DNA from: Lactifluus volemus
Lineage: Eukaryota > Basidiomycota > Agaricomycetes > Russulales > Russulaceae
Direction: 5' to 3'
Assembly (NCBI GenBank): GCA_022376515.1
Contig: WTXI01000065.1
Location: 1-64,000 of the forward strand
Length of the DNA stretch: 64,000 bases
Below, piece by piece: positions 25,071 through 36,299 of this stretch. Numbering within the stretch: the first letter of the stretch is position 1; every line of letters starts with the position of its first letter. The position numbers and the translations under genes were made by a program. Below the pieces are notes generated by a model. The model worked only from the letters and a program-made list of their open reading frames with translations. It was not told the DNA's origin and did not search any database.

Positions 25071-27480
25071 AGAGAAGGGGATGAGACTCAAGACGATATT
25101 GATTAGAGGAAGTCTAAGGGTCTATATACACATAAGGACGATAGAGAGAAAACTATCAGGAATAAAGGGAAAAGTGAGCGCTTGAGTGTGGTATAAGAAC
25201 GTGAGCTTTGCAGTGGGTGGTGTGATCATATTGGCATTCAAAGAGAAGATGAAGATTAGGGGCTGAGTGCAGCGCAAAGGGGAGCACGCAGTCTAAAGCT
25301 AGAATGAAAAAGACAAAGACACAAGGAGAGAGATTACTGTAGTGAGCAAACGAAGGAAAGAACAAGGTGATATGACCAAAAGAAAAGCCGTGAGACGAAG
25401 CAGGAGTGCCTTAGCCGAGGTGCAAGCCGGGGAAAGCCTGAGCCTGAGAGCGTCGTGGTGTATGATGGGTCCACAAGAGTACTCTAGACGATTTGAAAAT
25501 TGGGAAAATTTTCGAAGGAGAATATGAAGCCGAAATGAGGCGGCAGTGAGTGAGATGAAGGAGCCGCTGACTCCGAGTCGGAGATGGAATTAGTGGAACG
25601 TGAAACATTTTCATGAGTTTAGCGACTCAAAAATGGGTGACTTTTATAGGTGAACTTGAACTAGGTTGGCAACGACTCCGAGTTGGACAACGCTGCTTGG
25701 AAAATGAAGTGGAGACCATCACTACTAACTTAGTAAGTCGGTCAGCAGCAGCCGCCATCGCAGTGGCAGTCAGGCGACGCACCTCAGCTGCGTTCTCAGC
25801 ACTTGCTACTATAACTATATTACTGTAGTAGAGTACATCATGATTAGGACATTGCACTTCTCGTATTCTGCATAAAAGCGTTGCTCCTCCAGCCTGAGGT
25901 AACCTTCGTTTCGTCCAAGTTCACCTCTTTTCTTCTCTTTCCTAGGTGTGTACTACGTTTTCCATCGTCATCATCACCGCTGCCAGTGGCACATTTCTAA
26001 TATATATGATATTTCCGCCACCAGGTAGCAGGTCGCTCCCCCTTCTCATTTTCCTTCAAGCGCGACCAACAAGCTGGTCCTCTAAAACGACTGTCATTTT
26101 GCCCCTGCAGTGATAAAAATGCTATTCTTCAAATTCTTGGCTGCTCTCTCGGCTGCTCTTCTCCGAGTTGCTCCCGCTGCTTCGGCTGTGCTGGTCCGTG
26201 AGGGCGGACCTGTCACAAGGGATTCTAATTTACCATCTCTCAACATTCTCAATGATCTCAATCTCATCTTCGCCGGCACCTTGTTAGTGTTCTCGTCGCC
26301 TGTCCTTAATGGCAAGAATGACACCTCCGTAAGCCTGATTTTTGTCCTTGCCTTCACACTGCAATCGACGTGTTTCTAACACATGCACAACCTCCTGTGT
26401 CTACAGAATTACGACTGCCAAATATCGGGAAATGTCCTTCGCGACCCAGTCACCTTACCGGTGGATAAATGCTTCGTTCCATCCGGATTAAATGATGAGG
26501 CAGTGGTCGTCTACATCACGTCCAACACAGCAGAATTACAGGATAAGCGCCTCGCAGGGCCAGCTGTCTTCTTTGTCACCCAAGACGGGCCTCCCCCGCC
26601 GGCGACGCAGATCAACTTGTCCCCCTCTACCAGCTCGGGGGTGCAGGACTCGGCGTCTACATTCACTGATGCAGCTGCGACCAGCCAAGGCACACCTTCG
26701 CCTTCTTCCACGCCTACCTCAACCCCCATCATATCGACGACGCAGAGCAACTTGATCCCATCTAGTAGCTCGGGGATGCCGGGCTCGGCGGCTACATTCA
26801 CTGATGCAGCTGCGACCAGCCAAGGCACACCTTCGCCTTCTTCCACGCCTACCTCAACCCCCATCATATCGACGACGCAGAGCAACTTGATCCCATCTAG
26901 TAGCTCGGGGATGCCGGGCTCGGCGGCTGCCAGTGATGCAGCTGCGACCAGCCAAGGCACACCCTCTCCTTCCATGTCTACCTCAACCCCCATCATATCG
27001 ACGACACAGAGCAACTTTCTCCCCTCTAACAGCTCGGGGGTACCGTTCCCGGAAGCTACATCCACTGATGCAGCTGCGAGCAGCTCGGGGGTGCCGGGCC
27101 CGGCTGCTAAATCCACTGACTCGGATGCAGCTGCGACCAGCCAAGGTACACCCTCGCCTTCTTCTACATATACCCCAACCTCCATCATATCGACGACGCA
27201 GAGCAACTTGCTCCCCTCTAGTAGCTCGGGGGTGCCGTGCCCTGAAGTTACACCCACTGATGCAGCTGCGACCAGCCAAGGCACATCCTCGCCTTCTTCC
27301 AGGTCTACCCCACCCCTCATTTTCTTGACGGCGCAGAGTAGCTTGCTCCCCTCTAGCAGCTCGGGGGTGCCGGACTCGGCAGCTACATCCACTGTTGCAG
27401 CTACGACCAGCCAAGGCCCACCCTCGCCGTCTTATACATCTACCTCAACCCCCATTATATCCTCTAGAAGCTCCACGTCT
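25070..27480 (+). repeat. Tandem duplication unit 2
   Basis: Direct copy of 21340-23515. It contains the more complete version of the Ser/Thr-rich gene. Confidence 0.8.
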
Positions 27481-27507
27481 AACTCAGCCCCCACCATTAC
27501 GGTCTAG
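26119..27507 (+). CDS. Secreted Ser/Thr-rich repeat protein 2
   Basis: Exons 26119-26328 and 26407-27507 with a 78-nt intron; 436 residues. The signal peptide is the same as in copy 1, followed by a cysteine-containing N-terminal part (NYDCQISGN, DKCF) and a long mucin-like repeat region. The repeat period is about 132-135 nt (44-45 residues), with a core TDAAATSQGTPSPS and a linker IISTTQSN. Two neighbouring units, starting at 26659 and 26794, are nearly identical, which suggests recent slippage or unequal exchange. It ends SNSAPTITV. Probably a surface or secreted glycoprotein. Function not recognised. Confidence 0.78.
26659..27270 (+). repeat. 44-45-residue coding minisatellite
   Basis: The 'gatgcagctgcgaccagcca' core recurs at 26668, 26803 and 26935, and in variant or shortened units at 27067, 27124 and 27259. 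Spacings are 135, 132, 132, 57 and 135 nt, all multiples of three. Confidence 0.85.
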
Positions 27508-27518
27508 CCGAGCCTACC

Positions 27519-28080
27519 GAAGTCGCCATGGCGGTGTCCCAGGCGGACCTCGATGCGTTGACTAGTATAAGGCAAGGTCAAACAAGATTTGTCATTCAGA
27601 GTGGCAACGTGACCGCAAATTGTGCTGAAGTTCGCACTCATCAAAGGTTCGTAGCATCTCAGCACTAGCCTCCACGGCTTCAATCAACACAGGCTTTGAA
27701 TAACAATGATACAATATGGCATGTGTAATACCCTAAAATATATTCCATGGAAATCAAAGCAGATTGTTGAATAATGTTATGGACTTAGTAATGACTACTG
27801 TATGATTGCAGCACACTAAGCGACGTGATTACTCTCAGCGTCATGTAGCTCACCACATCGTCCCTCACACCATCCAGTGACGCCACGACGACAACCAATT
27901 CTGCCAAAAACTTGATTCACATCGCAAGCGTCAGCATGTCAGTGGCCACGCTACGGAGATGCATTTCCGGTCTGATGACGACAAGCACGCCGCTTGGGGC
28001 CGTTGGGGGAGCAGAGGACGAGAGGCTTGGCATACGAAGGGAACAGGTAGTCGAGGTGATGACGTGATTGCGTCGTCTGC
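27519..28080 (+). repeat. Duplicate of 51531-52105
   Basis: Starts at 'gaagtcgccatg' and runs to 'gcgtcgtctgcc'. The copy at 51531-52105 contains an open frame (51833-52120, ending VRRLPDYEY) that could be the last exon of an unknown protein. Here the frame is broken, and a 2.6-kb insertion follows. Confidence 0.75.
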
Positions 28081-28100
28081 CCTTGCGTCTGCCTGACAAG

Positions 28101-28354
28101 CTCTTGTCCGTGCCTACGGCACGGGACAGAGCTTGCGGGGGCTGCGCCCCCGAAGTCAAGGGGTTGCTGAGAAAGTGCTGACCAATATACCATTTTTGGT
28201 AATTGACTTCCTTTTTTGGCGACCGTTCTGTTTTATATTATGGACAAGCTGAAGTTCGAGCCTACGGCTCGAGTCACTCGCCAGTTCCTGGCTCATGCCT
28301 CTCACCTCCGGCCCGAACTCCAGCTTGTTGGGGGCTGCGCCCCCAAACCCCTGC
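28101..28354. repeat. Two GC-rich hairpins, each followed by a GGGGGCTGCGCCCCC palindrome
   Basis: Hairpin 1 at about 28101-28137 (arms around GTGCC-TAC-GGCAC) is followed by the 15-nt palindrome. Hairpin 2 at about 28243-28341 (core CGAGCC-TAC-GGCTCG, outer arms ACAAGCTG and CAGCTTGT) is followed by the same palindrome at about 28340-28354. The repeated architecture suggests a small mobile palindromic unit. Confidence 0.6.
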
Positions 28355-28617
28355 TTGTGTCTCAAAATTAAGTCATTAAAAGTTATATTATTGTGACACA
28401 GTGACAATATGATCAATCAGAAGAAATAAAGCCCACTAACCCTTAATATATTATATGTTTCTTCTCTTCAGTTCAAATTGCCTAAATTATCTTATATTAG
28501 ATCAATTCAAATTTTAACTTCTTTTAATTTTTTAACTTTAAAGAAAAGCTTTCTTAACTTCATCTTTTCAATAGCAGAGGTAGTAGCAATGCTAAGGCAG
28601 AGGAGGGCAAGAAAGAG

Positions 28618-28981
28618 ATACTGTACCATTTCATTCAATTCAGCAGGCCCCGTGACACGTGACGCTGCTGCCGAAATTATGGTTTCGGCAGCCTGCTAGG
28701 TCCACCGTGACATTGACTTTTTTTTCGGCAGCACACAAATGTTGCACTGTAAATGCCAACTTGATGAGCACATTGTCTGACACTTCACCAAACATGTAAA
28801 TAAAATGGAATAAGCTACCAGGGAAAAAATCCCAATTTGTAGCACATTTTTAGGGGTTTTTTTTTTGAATTTCTGGATGATTTTGGCACTTGGCCCAAAG
28901 CACCATGACAATCGTGACATTTAGGCATTTTGGAGGGGTCCGTGACGCGTGACTGCTGAATGGAATGAAATGGTACAGTAT
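28618..28981. mobile_element. MITE-like element with 29-bp terminal inverted repeats
   Basis: Bases 28618-28646 and 28953-28981 are inverse complements with one mismatch (ATACTGTACCATTTCATTC, then ATTCAGCAG). The 364-bp interior has no coding frame and contains a perfect 10-bp hairpin (28667-28676 with 28683-28692). A flanking target duplication could not be identified. Confidence 0.7.
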
Positions 28982-29111
28982 AACTTGATGTAAAAGGACA
29001 GGTGATGGTGGAAATCAAAAGGCATATGTGAAGATAGAGAGTAGGGTACTGAGCTTGATACTGGGTATAGTAATGGAATAAAGAGCAAAATAAACATTAG
29101 AAAATCCTAAG

Positions 29112-29431
29112 TGCTTAATTTTATGTGAGAAGGTGCAGGTGGGGGGGCTCAGAGAAAGCATAGGAGCATCAGGAAAACCCAATATTTGCTTAAGTGGTTG
29201 CTTAACATCCTTAATTTCAATTTTAAGCACATTAAGAGCCATTTAAGAAACATTGATTTAAGCAGAGTAAGGACAACTCATTGCAGGTTCCAGCACATTC
29301 TGCTTAATTTGTGCTTAATCAAGCTAATTAAGCATTGCCTAAGCAGGATCTAAGCAAGACCTAAGCAATTTCAAGCATCTTTCACATTTCTAAATCACTT
29401 TCATATCTTTAATCACACAGGAATTTAAGCA
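29112..29431. repeat. Cluster of TTAAGCA/TGCTTAA motifs
   Basis: About thirteen copies of (T/C)TAAGCA or its complement in 320 bp, in both orientations (for example 29112, 29187, 29199, 29223, 29258, 29301, 29312, 29328, 29425). Such subterminal motif clusters bind transposases in some DNA transposons; the role here is inferred only. Confidence 0.6.
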
Positions 29432-29519
29432 CTAAATGGTATATATTTCAGACAAACTACTACATCAATAACTATCTAGGACTATGTACAATCTAGTGGT
29501 TCCACTGGCCTTGGTGCAA

Positions 29520-30400
29520 CAGCCCTAGCAGGGGTGGGGCTACAGGGCCATGGGGAGGAGGTGGAGGTGGCAGTGGCAGTGGAGGTGTGGGAGGCACAGG
29601 AGGTGCAAGAGGCAATGAAGGCAGGAGGTGTGGGGCACAGGAGGCAAGGGACGCAGGAGGTGTGGGGCACAGGAGGCAAGGGACGCAGGAGGTGTGGGAG
29701 GAGGTGCGGGAGGTGCAAGGGGCATGGGAAGTGCGGGAGGTGTGGTGGAGGAGACGGAAGTGCCAAGAGGTGCAGGAGGGATGGTGCAGGCAGGGGAGGC
29801 GGCAGCGCAGGAGGAGGCGGAGGTGGGAGGCGTGGGAGGAGGCGAGGGATGTGCCACAGGGTGCAGGAAGTGTAGGAGGTGCCACGGGAGATGCAGGAGG
29901 CAGGAGGCGTGAAAGGCACGGGAAGTGCAGGAGGTGCGGGGACAGCGGCAGAGGAGACGGAAGTGCGTAGGTGGCGCAGGAGGGGTGGTGCGGGTGGGAG
30001 GCGGGGGCACAGGAGGAGGCAGAGCAGAGGTGGAGGTGGAGGTGGAGGTGGAGGCGAAAAAAGGGTCAGGACACGTTGGGGTAGGGCGGGCAGCGTACAA
30101 CGTACCGGGGAGGAGATGCAGAAGGCGTGGCACAGGCAGCGTGTGCAGTGGGCCCCCGCAGCCCAGTGGGTCCAGGAGGGCATGATGCGGAGGTGGCGAA
30201 AACGGTGGTGCACAGGCGCAGGAAGGAGGACGTGGCGGAGGCAGAAGCAGGGGCAGGGGCAGACGCAGATGCAGACACAGACGCAGACACAGACGCAGAG
30301 GAGGGAGGAGACAGAGGAAGCAGCAGTGGGACACGTCACACATTGGGGCGTCAAAAGAGAAAAAAAAAAGGGGGGGGGGGGGGGGAGGGGCAATGCAGTG
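29520..30400. repeat. G-rich, C-poor low-complexity tract
   Basis: Degenerate repeats of 'ggaggtg(c/t)(a/g)gg' on the plus strand, ending with a run of about 18 G near 30370-30386. Long frames exist on both strands (Pro-rich on minus), but they are low complexity and overlap, so they look like minisatellite by-products rather than genes. Confidence 0.65.
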
Positions 30401-30949
30401 GCAAGTGAGAAGGGGGGGACGCTGAGATGCGTGGCGGCGCCAGACGGTGATCGATGGTGGCGACAGTGGTGGCCAGGACACTGAGATGACGGCGACAGAG
30501 GGGGACGGAGAGGGAACGAAAATCAACATCATGCAAACGCTTAGTCATCCTCCTTCCTTTTTCGAAGATTGCTGTGGCTGAGTTCTTGCTTACTCAGATT
30601 CTCCTTCCTTTTTCGGCCGCTAAAAGCAGGGAGGGTCGCTGACCAACTGCTGACCAATATACCATTTTTGGTAATCGACTTCCTTTTTCGGCACCGTTCT
30701 GTTTTATATTATGGATTATAGGGTAATCGAGATTGGCGGGTGATTCCGGATCCTATTTCAGGGTTTATCGATTGGTTGGCCATGGGTCCCTCCTCTCTGA
30801 ATCGATTGCAACACAACTATAAAATAAACTACTGACATAGTATACCAACCTAAAAAGCTGTATGCCAGTGGGTTGATATTACACTACAGTTTTGGCCTAG
30901 AGCTGGGCTTACCCGTCAGTTCACTGCGTCACGGTCAGTGATCGGAGGC

Positions 30950-31911
30950 ATACGGTATCAGATTAACCGAAAAAGGAAACGATCGATCTATGATACCCAC
31001 GTAGCCCACCCCCGGATAAAAGAATGGCACGAATACTAATTATCGCCGTCAAGTCACGTTGTGCCCAGTTACCCTGAACTCCCCCAACAACGCCAGTCCT
31101 CCGGAGTGCCCGAATCACAATCAGAACTCGTTACTCAAGCATTTTGGTGGAGAAGAGGCTAAAAAGGGAATTGACACATCTTCCTTGGCATTTTCTAATT
31201 GCTCACCGCCACTGATGCCACGCTGGCATGGAAGGAGCGCTCCCACATGTTATTGCATGCCGTCAGGACTGCCGGACATCGAATCTGGTCACAAAGCCTG
31301 AGGCTCCAGCGATGGCAACTACGATCAATGACCACTGGCATCGCCGTTCATTTGTCTGCAAATTATGCCGCGCTGGATACCATAAACAAAAGCGAGTCAA
31401 CTGATGGCTTCAGCAAGGGCTTCAGGTAGAAGTTCAATTAGCCCGCCGCCCATACCGCTGGGAACCATGGATTATCTACCGCCTGGAAGTTCACCACAAC
31501 GATTGGATCATAATATACGGAAACCTGTAGCGACGTCGCGATGCCGTGCATTCCAGGTCGGCATCTGAGCGATGTATGCAATGGCAGACACCGACAAAAG
31601 GGAACTCTCTGAGTAACGCTTGAATGGTACGGCTCATCGGAGGTTATATTACCGGTCCGTCCGTCGGCCTGGTGGACGGCACGGCGGGAACGCTTCCTCC
31701 CGAACTGCACGGTTCCGAGCTGTATTGCGCCCAATGTAACTTTTTCATAAGGTGCGTGTATTATTCGCTTGCATGCGCAGAATGTGTCATTACGAAATGT
31801 ATCGAAGAGGGATCACCCCTCCGAGTCCCCAACACTTCTCCAGGCCCATCTCTCTGCGGTGTCTATGCAGCCTCCTCTAACCAAATCCTCTCCATATTGG
31901 CGTAATCAGTC
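30950..31911. other. Upstream region of the membrane-protein gene, no gene assigned
   Basis: Shared with 23970-24830 with scattered differences. Several short frames, none conserved in frame between the copies. Confidence 0.45.
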
Positions 31912-33320
31912 ATGTTAATTCCAAACTTGAAGCCGCGTTTTGACATCCCAAAACTGCCATCACATCTGACCTTTGAAATTAGCCCCGTGCCCGAACTGAT
32001 CTTTCTCAGAACTGTCAAGGGCCTCCTCTCCTTTTTGATCAACCTTTCCTTGCTGGACTCGTCTCTCATCCTCACAATCATTTTTCTGATCAACTTCAAT
32101 CCTCCAGTAAGGAAGAAGGCTACCACTGCCTTGACCTTTCTCCTTCTTTTATTTGGCTTAGAAATTTCTGCTGTCAATGTTTACGCGTTGGTACGTAATC
32201 TCATCACCGAGACGGGGTACTGTATTGCAAACACTCAGATGACGAACTCTATAAGCTGTGCTCCTGGCTCTCCCCACCGACTACCCTCGAGCCTCTTACA
32301 GTCGTCATCATGGGAATACTCAACGGCGTTACTCCCATCGCGACCGACTCCATCTTGCTTATGCATATTGCCATCGACAGAATCGAGCACTCAAAGTCGC
32401 GCTTGCGGCTCGCAATAACCATGGCGTTCCCCGTCATTCTCAAGTTTGGTCGCCTCGCAAACTCCGCGATCTATATCCTGGCTTGCGCCGAGTTCGTTCT
32501 GAGTTCGGTTCGGCCCGGAGATGGCGGCGTCCCGGACATGATCTTCCTGAATGCCGCTCAGGCGCGAAGCATGGAGATTGCTGCCTCCCTTCAGATAATT
32601 GATAACACGTCGGATATCTCTCCTATTCCATGTTTTGGAAATTTGACAAGCCTCTCTACTTCTTTTGTGTGCTTATAGGTATCAGCTGGCTCTCTACCAT
32701 CTTAACGCGTTCGAACAGCGGCGCAAGGCCCTGCTGGGTGTTGCTAAATGTCTGTTCTTCCTCTTCCTCAATACCATGTTAGGGCTACCATCTGAGCAGA
32801 AATCTCTACAGCCGCGACGTCGATGACGCCTAATAGCCTCACCGCGCTCTTCTTCGCCTCGGCTGGGAACTTCCTCCTGCCGATCCTCCTCAACGCGGCG
32901 CAGCTCGCCGTATCCCGCCGCTGGCCAGACTCTGACATCCCTCGGAATATCGAGCAGATAAAGGTCATTTTGAACGTCGCCAGTGCCGCGATAACGTCGA
33001 TTGTGGCGGCGCTGAAGCGTTGGCGCTCGGAGCGCCTAGTCGCCGAGGCGGGGGAAATAGAAACGTCTCGTGTCGGTGCCGCTACCGCACTCAGAACTCA
33101 TGTTGATGTCGCTACTGCGTTGCGGACTCGCTCTGGCACGCTGCGGCGCGATGTGGAGGCTAACGAGACGACGAGGCTGCTGCTCGCCGGCCGAAAATTG
33201 TCATATTCCAAGTCATCGCAAACGAGACAACGCGGCTCGGGCGTAACCCTTAACACAGTAGCTTATCGATATCAACACGAAGATCAGGTGCACATGGGAA
33301 TTCCGCTTCCAGTGTTATAG
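31912..33320 (+). CDS. Multi-pass membrane protein, family unknown
   Basis: Exon 1 is 31912-32194; exon 2 starts at 32239 (44-nt intron). Another exon begins near 32681 after an intron with a weak donor near 32612. The last coding block is about 32818-33320. Hydrophobic segments appear in order: LLSFLINLSLLDSSLILTII, TALTFLLLLFGLEISAVNVY, TVVIMGILNGVTPIATDSIL, LANSAIYILACAEFVL, AKCLFFLFLNTMLGL, LTALFFASAGNFLLPILLNA and VILNVASAAITSIVAA. The C-terminal tail is basic and Ser/Thr-rich. Seven segments recall the many orphan 7TM proteins of basidiomycetes, but I cannot name a family. The junction near 32780-32818 does not splice cleanly, so a frameshift or a missed small exon is possible. Part of the gene is duplicated at 24833-25062. 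Confidence 0.6.
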
Positions 33321-33659
33321 AGTAAACAGCCTCCTCTGACTTGCAGTACTGTAACTTGATCTCTGTGAATGTTGACTCACTTTGAGTCTGCCTGGGTAAC
33401 CTGAGGCTCGGACGGGACGAAGTTGATCGGCTATAATTTTCACGCGAGCCGATGATATCAACGTTAGAGGGTGTTCTACTATATGTCATGACGAGATCTC
33501 CGTCGTATCGTAACTGTAGTAAAATTAGCGTAAAAATGCGTGACAATCGTGACAGTCATGAGACAACTTGAAATTAAGAAATATAACGGGGCCCCACGCG
33601 AACAGAAGAGGGAATAGCAGCGCACAAGGCAATGAAAGGCCCTGTACTGTATGGGTCTA
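33321..33659. other. Intergenic, nothing recognised
   Basis: Short gap between the membrane-protein gene and the 3' end of laccase 1. Confidence 0.5.
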
Positions 33660-36212
33660 TCACGGCGCATGTCCTGTTGCGTTACTAGTTGCATTAATAA
33701 AGGAATTGTAAGCGGGGCAAAGTTGGCTCCAAGCATCTACAGAATACACGTATCAATGAGCTATTCCACTGCCAAGGGGCTGGTTAGCAATGCTACCAAA
33801 CGTACCATTCGTGATGTCTTGCGACGACGGCACATCAGGGACGTCCTCGGCAAAGACAACGGCAAAGCCGCTAAAGTTTTGTCAATAAGATTATAAGCAA
33901 TAGAATTAAACTTGAAGGAAGAATGGAAGGATACGGACGCGTTGAGGTGCCAGTCGATGTGGCAATGGAAGAACCAGGGACCAGGATTGTCGGTGAAGAA
34001 CCGAATCGTGACGGCATCACCGGTGTTGCCGATGCTCACTACATCCCGGACAACAGGATCAACAAAGTTGTACGAGTTGTTGCCGGCGCTGCGGACGACA
34101 TAAAAGGAGTGTCCATGTAAATGAACAGGATGCTATTTTAAAGAGGGCGATGCGAGTTAGAACGATAAAACCAATGATAAGTACCTAAAATAGCTGGATA
34201 CCCACAGGTCCGCCAATGGCACCGCCAGGAATGGTGAGTTCAACGCTCTTATTTGCCTCGAGGCCGTAGATGCTGCCCGCAGGAAGTAGGTCCGACGCTT
34301 TCTTTGCACCGCTCAGTATCTGAAGCAACACAGGAACAGAAGGGGCTCGAAGGGAACGTTATTGACGAGGAAAGCGTTGTGTGCATCGTTCTGACATTTT
34401 TGCGTCAATAGCATATGATAGCTAGAATATGGTACGCACGAGTTTAACGTCCAAGTTAATGTTAATATCAGCGCCACCTGGGACAGGTTTTCCAGGCTGG
34501 ACCATAACACTCAAAGATGTTTACAAAAAAAGACCATATGATAGAATCTTACCACAGGGGAGCTTTGGAGCGGCTAAATACATATGTTTCAAACTCTTCA
34601 ATTTGAATTGGGAGAGAGAAAGAAGATGAAACCCACATGAAGATTGGTTTCAACAAGCGGCAGCGTGCAGTTAGGGATATTGACAGTAGGGTCCACCACG
34701 GGGTTTGAATCATTGGCCCCTTTATAGTGTAAAACTGCTAGGTTGGTGAACTCGGTGAAATTGATGGCCGGGGCCATAGCGTCGGTATGGGCAGCACGGA
34801 TCCCTATTCGTTGATCAAGTCAGTCTAACAATCTCAGGAGAAGACGGCACACACACAGTAGTTGTCGATTTGCTGGTAAGCATTGACCTACAGCCAGGTC
34901 AGGCACACCTTCATGCCTAAAGAAATACGAAACTGTCTTACAACAACGGAGTAGCGTTGACCTATTTCAAGCTTAGGATAAACGATTGCGATTCAGCCAA
35001 CTACAGAAGCCGCACGTACCGGCAAATATCTGGAGTGAATCAATGACCAAAGGCTGAACGTTAGTACCCTCAACTTCAATCACTGTCATTTGGTGGCCAT
35101 CTATAGAAAAAATGAAGTTGGGATCGCAGGAAATGGCCAGTAGGCGGAACCGGTAGCTGTTACGACAATCCGTATCATATCCATGTTAAAGAGATTAGAG
35201 GTAAAACCGACCGTTTGCCTTGCTCAACATTTACAACAGCGAGAGGAACAGAAGGACCGCCAGGGTAACGACCTTTGCCGTTGATTAGGGTAGAATTGAA
35301 TGCACTAAAGGTAATGGGTATTGGGGACTTACAAGAGCTGTTAAACGCACGGAATCGGGGGAGGGTCCGTCGAAAGGTAGTGATACCAATCCGCAAGTGT
35401 GATAACGGTATCGTCTAGAGGAGAATTTCAGCAAAAATGAACGTCAGTCTACTAGTAGAGGTTTCTCACCGTTGTCAACGTCATACAAACTTCGATGAGG
35501 ATCATCCGGGTCAGAAATGATAAAAGCCCCACGCAAGCCGTCACAGTATTGGTTTTTGAAATGACTATGGTACCAGAATGTGCCCTGAAATGGCGCCGTG
35601 ATGAGCTGAAATTCTGCGACTCGGAGGCAACTTGAAGAAAAGAGGTAATACCGCTTGTTGGAACGCATTGAACTTATACACGAAACTCTCATTCGGCACG
35701 ATGGGGCACTGGGTAACAAAAGCAGGTCCGTCGGCGAAATTCGTGTGCCTTTGCATGATGCCGTGCCAATGCTGCAGAAAACATGAGTCTCACTTCTAGC
35801 ATGTAAACTAAAAGGGGATAATTTTACCACAGAAGTTCCCAAGTCCATGGAGGCGTCTTCCAGTTGGTCCACGACATTGATCGAGAACTCGGCACCCTGT
35901 TGAGTGTAGGTCAGAGATAGGATCTTTCTGGTGGAAGTCTCTCACGAGCCTACCTTCGTTCCCCGAATTATGGGTCCTGGGAATGTACCCCCAGCAAGGA
36001 CGGTACTGAGATGGTAGCGCCACATTAAACACCACATTTGACATCCAACAGCAATTGCGGGAGACTCACGAACGAGGATACCCATCAGGAGCTATGTTCT
36101 CGTTGACAATGGGGAGGGTAATGCTGGTGACATCGGCAGTGTCCCGAACGATAGCAGCGGCATTGCTCCCAGTGACGGCGGCCAGTAGAATAAGGTAACG
36201 AAGCCGCAACAT
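33660..36212 (-). pseudogene. Laccase 1, one frameshift
   Basis: A multi-intron secreted multicopper oxidase (oxidises phenols, reducing O2 to water). It starts at 36212 (MLRLRYLILLAAVTGSNAAA, a signal peptide). Copper motifs are all present: [47 protein letters not shown] and [12 protein letters not shown]. Phe ten residues after the Cys is the axial position typical of high-potential laccases. The last exon reads DAWSQLCPAYNSFINATS and stops at 33660-33662. All exon joins work except one. At 34342-34345 (GGGG on plus) the frame breaks between NNVPFEP and [19 protein letters not shown]; one extra base would restore it. So the gene is either a very young pseudogene or intact with a base-call error. 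Compared with laccases 2 and 3 it is clearly divergent. Confidence 0.9.
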
Positions 36213-36286
36213 CACGAACCGAAATGAAGAAAAAAAAGAGAGAAGGGTATTTTCCCTTCGGGAGAATTCCACACAAAGAATGGCAC

Positions 36287-36292
36287 TATATA
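36287..36292 (-). promoter_or_regulatory. TATA box of laccase 1
   Basis: TATATA about 75 bases upstream of the start codon at 36212, a spacing like that at laccases 2 and 3. Confidence 0.5.
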
Positions 36293-36299
36293 CCATTGG

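Larger units (their letters stand above)
28081..30714. mobile_element. 2.6-kb insertion of unknown class
   Basis: The paralogue at 52105-52340 is continuous where this copy is split. Similarity stops after 'gcgtcgtctgcc' (28080) and resumes at 'ggattat' (30715). The insert carries a direct repeat near its ends (about 28176-28243 and 30649-30717, about 70 bp, containing 'gctgaccaatataccatttt'). It also holds GC-rich hairpins, a MITE-like element, a cluster of TTAAGCA motifs and a G-rich strand-asymmetric tract. No transposase is visible. It may be several nested insertions. Confidence 0.7.

Noticed and set aside
29482..30532. Long Pro-rich frames on the minus strand
   Set aside because: Low-complexity repeats keep several frames open on both strands; no start context, motif or intron supports a gene.
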